Positions 60,235-64,000 of a DNA stretch of 64,000 nucleotides are shown here, in pieces. The position numbers and the translations under genes are program-made. The DNA comes from an uncultured Acetatifactor sp. GTDB taxonomy: Bacteria > Bacillota > Clostridia > Lachnospirales > Lachnospiraceae. The notes beneath the pieces were generated by a model, which did not search any database, was not told where the DNA came from, and saw only the letters and a program-made list of their open reading frames with translations. Each line of letters opens with the position of its first letter. The stretch's first letter is position 1. Where the stretch lies: contig NZ_CAJUCP010000011.1 of the NCBI RefSeq assembly GCF_910585425.1, forward strand, positions 38,665 through 102,664. The letters are read 5' to 3'.

Positions 60235-63200
60235 TCATTTCACCGTGAACAGCCTGCCGTTCAGGAAGTCTTTCCTGTAATACTCCTCCAGCAGTTGGTC
60301 CATGGTGTCATAGTCCTGCATCGTATCGGCGGTGACGATGTCGTCGATCAGCTGATATCTGCTGTCCTCTCCCCCGTCGCCGTCCCTTCTCGGGAGCGTG
60401 CCGCTGCCGGTCACCTGGATTGTCCCCTCCCGTTCCTCCGTTATGTAATACTGCAGGCTCTCCCCGAAGAACAGGATGAAAGCCTTGAAGCACACGCCAC
60501 CGTAGGCCTCCCTCATGTACTCGCTGCGGTACATTTCCGCCTCTCCGTCCTCGCCCAGGATCGCGTAATGGATGCACACCCTCGTCCGGGGCCTGGCCCG
60601 GTATTCTATGATGGTCTTGTCGGAAAGCTCCCTCTCCAGGCCGGGGCACTGGCTGAATCCCTGGAAGAATTCCAGGTAGATCTCCCTCTCCAGCATCTCC
60701 TCCAGCAGTTCCCGCACCATGGAGCCGGAATCTTCGTCCGCCTCCGCCTCCTGCCTGTTCTCGGCGAAATATTTCAGGTAGGCCAGCTTGCAGACCAACT
60801 GCAAGGGCTCTCCCCGCTGATACATCTGTCTAATCTCATGGAACACCTCTTTCTCCATCAGGCGCTCCTTGACGAAGCAGTCGTAGGCACACTGGGTCAG
60901 GAAAGCCGCCTCCACCTCCTGCTTCGCCCCCTGGGAGACATAGTAGCGGAAAATCTCCAGCTTCTCCCCCACGAAAGCGCCTGAATACAGCATCTGCACC
61001 AGCATCCTCTCGCTGAGCATATAGCAGTCCGCGCCGAAGGATTTTGCCGCCTTCCAGATGTCCCGCATATTCCGCGTCATGCCCCGGTAGTGCCGGATCA
61101 GATAGTCCAGCACCGTACTGTCATACTTTCCCTTCCGGAAGATATGGGTGGCGGCGGCAGTCAGCAGGGGATTCTCCGCCATATCGTACTTCTCGATCAT
61201 GGCCCCCACCAGCCGCACCAGGATCTTCACGTCCACGAAATAGGGCCCGTAGCTCTCCAGCCACTCCCACGCCAGCTTATAATTGCCCCGCAGCACCATG
61301 AACCGGACCACGCTGGCCCGCTCCTGCGCCTGGAGCCCTTCCGGCGGGATCTCTTTCAGATACCTGTCCAGGGCCTGCATATCGTCCATGTCGAAGTAAT
61401 ACTGCAGAATCCGCAGATGCAGCTCCCGCTTCACCTCCGGATCCGCGTCCCGGGAGGCCGCGATCCGAAGCTCCCTCACGATCCGCTCCGAGGGCTCCTC
61501 CCTGCACCCGCTGTCGCTGTCGCACAGATAGAAATCCAGCTCCAGGCCCAGAGGCCCCATTGGCAGGAGGAAGCGCAGGAACTTCCCCGGTATCATCAGC
61601 TTCTCCATGGTGTATTCCACGTTCTTCAGGAAGCGGTTCTTCTCCCCGTCCTCAAAGACGATGGTGTACCTGCTGCCGTACAGGGCCACCCATGTACGCC
61701 TGTCCGACAGAATATATTCGCTGGGGCGCAGATTCCCGGGCTGATATACATACACCTTCCTGAGCCTGTCGTCCTCCACCTGGATCAGATGGGCGAACAG
61801 CAGCCTGGAGAGCGGGGCGGCCGTCTGCTCGTCCACCATGTCGGGGCGCAGGAGCCTGTTATAGAGACTCGCCAGGTTCCGGTTGATGCGCCCCTTCTTC
61901 ATCTGCTCCTTCACGAAATACTCTATCTTGAACCTGTAAGCCTCATACACATCCCCCAGCTTCTCCTGGCGCTGGCAGATATAGTCGTACAGATACGCGG
62001 TATGGGCATAGTCCAGATTGTTCTGATAGGAAAAATATTTCAGCACCGCTTTGGGGATCTCCTGGTGCCGCTCCAGGTTCAGGGACATCATGAAATGCTC
62101 GTACAGGTTCGTGATCCGGAGCTGGGCGTCCACCCCGGCCTTGTACCAGCCGAAACAGGCGGGCCCCACCTTTCCGCCCTTGATCAGCAGCGTACAGATT
62201 TCCTGCAGGATCTGTACATCCTTCTTTTTCCCGTACAGCTTCGTCAAAGCGGCAAAGATTGGCCCCGAACACTCCTTCATCCTGCCGGTCAGGTACAGCG
62301 CCTGCTCCACCGCCTCCCGCTTCAGCGCCCCCTGCCTGGCCCCGTACCAGATGACCTGCTGCTCGAACCTGCCCAGCCTGTGGAGCAGCGCGGGGTTGCC
62401 GTTCACCAGCGAAAGCGCCTCGATGTACAGCACCGGACTGGTACAGCCCTTCCGGAACAGATCCTCCCAGAAAGCCCATCTCTCCCTGTCCGACCGGCAG
62501 TATTCCTCCGACAGGTACATCAGAAGCCACCCCACCCGCCAATTGGAATCGTCCCTCTTAAAGAGCCGCTCCACCTCCCCCGCCACCCGCTCCACATAGT
62601 CCTCCTCACCGTGGATCAGCGTGGTCAGATAGAGATAGTACGCCGTCAGCGTATGGCCGCAGTCGCTCTTTTCCAGCACCTCGGCCACATGGTCCAGGAT
62701 CCACCCGGCCTCGTTGTAGCGCTCCTCCGTGATCAGCAGCTGGGCCTGCAGCAGTCTGGCGGAAATGTCCCCCTCGTCCATGGCCACCATCCGCTCCACC
62801 AGCTTCCCCGTCTCCTTCAGCCAGACGGCGGTGGAAAGCCTCCGCAGCCGGAACGCCTGATAGAATTCCATCAGGCGGACTGTGCAGCGCATCCGCTCCG
62901 CCTCCCCGGTCCCCGGGGCCCCGCCCCGCGCCACCGTCACGGGAACCGTCAGATCCACAAAGGAATTGTACAGGCGGATCCGCCCGAAGTTCCTGCCCCT
63001 TCTGCAGCGGCCGCTGTCGATGAACACAGGCAGCCGGAACCGGTTGCCCAGGAAGTCGTCGTCCGTCAGGACTTCCTTCTCCGTAAAGAGGAACTCCCCC
63101 TCGTACTCCACGAAAAGCCTCGTGAAGCCCCAGCCGCTCCGCAGGACCGTCAGTGCATGCTCCGTCACCGCGTCCGGGCCGTAAGCCGGCAGTTCCACGT

Positions 63201-63801
63201 CCAGCGCCGCCTCCTCCACCGTGAATTCCTGGGGCTGCTTCTTGTTCACCTGGATCAGGAATTCCTCCACGTTCTGCTCCTGGCCCCGGTAGACCGACAG
63301 GGCCCTGTAATCCTCCAGATATCTGGCGTCGCTGCCGGAGAAGACCCGCAGGAACTCCGGGGAGTAGAACAGCTTCACAGCCTCCTTCCAGTCGCTTTTC
63401 GCCAGGTTCGCGAAGTGGAACAGATTCTTGACCGTGCCCACGGAGGATTCCGGCATGACATGCTCCACGGAGGCCACGAAAGGGAGGTAATACTCTCCCC
63501 TGTCGCTGATGATGTCGAAGGTGCCCTTCACCACGTCCCCTTCCTCCAGCTTCTCCCCGTGGAACCGGAAGGCGACCTGGTCCTGCTCGCCGGAGAATTC
63601 CTCTGTCAGGCATTCCATCCTCCAGTCCGAGGAAAGCACCATGCCCGCCGCCCCCTCCGGGGCATATATCCGGAAGGAGTCCTCATATTGCCCGCCCTTT
63701 GGCACGGCGAATTCTATTTTTGTACAGGAAAAATCCAGGGAACCGCTCTCATAGTCAAAGTCCCCCGCCAGAATCTGATCGATTATCTTCTGCATCTGCA
63801 T
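60235..63801 (-). CDS. Giant uncharacterised protein with beta N-terminus and helical solenoid (DUF5717-like)
   Basis: 1188 aa, first gene of the block. Seen: an N-terminal beta-sandwich-like domain (about 20-125, LDFSCTKIEFAVPKGGQYEDSF); a second beta domain (about 195-300); a very long alpha-helical region (about 310-1010) with TPR-like periodicity (ARLLQAQLLITEERYNEAGWILDHVAEVLE; EALSLVNGNPALLHRLGRF), interrupted by a beta insert near 690-800; and a C-terminal beta domain (about 1030-1130). No signal peptide or membrane helix, so probably cytoplasmic. It resembles the Lachnospiraceae family annotated DUF5717 (from memory). RBS GGGTGAG. The promoter region is the 39-bp repeat array. Confidence 0.8.
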   Translation of the reverse strand: MQMQKIIDQILAGDFDYESGSLDFSCTKIEFAVPKGGQYEDSFRIYAPEGAAGMVLSSDWRMECLTEEFSGEQDQVAFRFHGEKLEEGDVVKGTFDIISDRGEYYLPFVASVEHVMPESSVGTVKNLFHFANLAKSDWKEAVKLFYSPEFLRVFSGSDARYLEDYRALSVYRGQEQNVEEFLIQVNKKQPQEFTVEEAALDVELPAYGPDAVTEHALTVLRSGWGFTRLFVEYEGEFLFTEKEVLTDDDFLGNRFRLPVFIDSGRCRRGRNFGRIRLYNSFVDLTVPVTVARGGAPGTGEAERMRCTVRLMEFYQAFRLRRLSTAVWLKETGKLVERMVAMDEGDISARLLQAQLLITEERYNEAGWILDHVAEVLEKSDCGHTLTAYYLYLTTLIHGEEDYVERVAGEVERLFKRDDSNWRVGWLLMYLSEEYCRSDRERWAFWEDLFRKGCTSPVLYIEALSLVNGNPALLHRLGRFEQQVIWYGARQGALKREAVEQALYLTGRMKECSGPIFAALTKLYGKKKDVQILQEICTLLIKGGKVGPACFGWYKAGVDAQLRITNLYEHFMMSLNLERHQEIPKAVLKYFSYQNNLDYAHTAYLYDYICQRQEKLGDVYEAYRFKIEYFVKEQMKKGRINRNLASLYNRLLRPDMVDEQTAAPLSRLLFAHLIQVEDDRLRKVYVYQPGNLRPSEYILSDRRTWVALYGSRYTIVFEDGEKNRFLKNVEYTMEKLMIPGKFLRFLLPMGPLGLELDFYLCDSDSGCREEPSERIVRELRIAASRDADPEVKRELHLRILQYYFDMDDMQALDRYLKEIPPEGLQAQERASVVRFMVLRGNYKLAWEWLESYGPYFVDVKILVRLVGAMIEKYDMAENPLLTAAATHIFRKGKYDSTVLDYLIRHYRGMTRNMRDIWKAAKSFGADCYMLSERMLVQMLYSGAFVGEKLEIFRYYVSQGAKQEVEAAFLTQCAYDCFVKERLMEKEVFHEIRQMYQRGEPLQLVCKLAYLKYFAENRQEAEADEDSGSMVRELLEEMLEREIYLEFFQGFSQCPGLERELSDKTIIEYRARPRTRVCIHYAILGEDGEAEMYRSEYMREAYGGVCFKAFILFFGESLQYYITEEREGTIQVTGSGTLPRRDGDGGEDSRYQLIDDIVTADTMQDYDTMDQLLEEYYRKDFLNGRLFTVK

Positions 63802-63867
63802 TTTGTGCTCACCCGCTTTTGCCTATCCCTACAGCTGTCCCGGACATGAAAATCCCTATGACCCTTG

Positions 63868-64000
63868 GATTCTATTATAGCATTTTGACAATAGAATCTG
63901 CCTTTGGATTCTATTATAGCATTTTGACAATAGAATCTGCCCTTCGATTCTATTATAGCATTTTGACAATAGAATCTGCCCTTCGATTCTATTATAGCAT
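63868..64000 (-). repeat. 39-bp tandem repeat array of extended -10 promoter elements (continues past window)
   Basis: Units start at 63868, 63907, 63946 and 63985 (the last cut by the window edge). Each contains the inverted repeat GATTCTATT...AATAGAATC (13-bp gap) and, on the minus strand, a perfect extended -10 TGCTATAAT. The first -10 is at 63879-63874, about 75 nt upstream of the start at 63801. No good -35 is found, so an activator or the extended -10 alone would have to support initiation. Units differ at only a few positions. Confidence 0.9.

Noticed and set aside
61090..63849. A 919-codon plus-strand frame opposite the DUF5717-like gene
   Set aside because: Low-complexity Leu/His/Gln composition typical of an antisense shadow. 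The minus-strand frame has an RBS, operon context and domain structure.
63868..64000. Possible CRISPR array
   Set aside because: The whole 39-bp unit is conserved with no variable spacer, and no cas gene is nearby.

Overview
The window looks like chromosomal DNA from a G+C-rich, spore-forming member of the Lachnospiraceae (Clostridia). The evidence is the gpr-spoIIP sporulation pair, YesM/YesN-type two-component control of sugar ABC transporters, many lipoprotein solute-binding proteins, BspA-type leucine-rich-repeat surface proteins, and a block resembling the Lachnospiraceae-restricted families annotated DUF5716/DUF5717 (names from memory). Coding density is high, most genes lie on the minus strand, and I saw no rRNA, tRNA, CRISPR array or intact insertion sequence.

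Layout. 1-2013: a secreted dockerin/fibronectin-III protein cut by the window edge. 2146-5620: gpmI, then divergent cation-diffusion facilitator and YgjP-like metallopeptidase genes. 5720-15982: a six-gene minus-strand operon that joins a CUT1-type sugar ABC importer (solute-binding lipoprotein plus two permeases) to an HlyD-type adaptor, a MacB-core-like membrane protein and a second propeller-fused solute-binding lipoprotein. No ATPase is encoded, and a large inverted repeat overlaps the promoter. 16186-21145: an ABC exporter of the FtsX/MacB class with a giant coiled coil, plus a PHP phosphoesterase. 21293-24418: a fused GT-C/protein mannosyltransferase-like enzyme. 24577-27477: spoIIP, gpr and divergent rpsT. 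27615-33178: sugar-phosphate isomerase-like protein, HisK-like phosphatase, a TPM/zinc-ribbon/hypothetical operon, and mnmA.

33344-42414: an accessory, compositionally mosaic region. Two tandem LRR surface-protein genes are followed by a relic of a second C-terminal zinc-binding tail, and preceded by two decayed Rpn-family (PD-(D/E)XK transposase) remnants. 42745-49472: an LplA/LplB/LplC-type sugar importer divergent from its likely YesN/YesM regulators. 49696-56720: purC, a TetR-MFS pair with operators inside their promoters, plsC, a purF whose N-terminal nucleophile cysteine is absent, and purB.

56801-64000: a four-gene operon of uncharacterised proteins: a very large solenoid-like protein (DUF5717-like), a degenerate actin/Hsp70-fold protein (DUF5716-like), a helical-repeat-like protein and a membrane coiled-coil protein. 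It is preceded by a 39-bp tandem repeat in which every unit carries a perfect extended -10 promoter element inside an inverted repeat. This operon and the hybrid importer/adaptor operon are the two best candidates for undescribed systems. All family calls come from reading the sequence; no database search was run.
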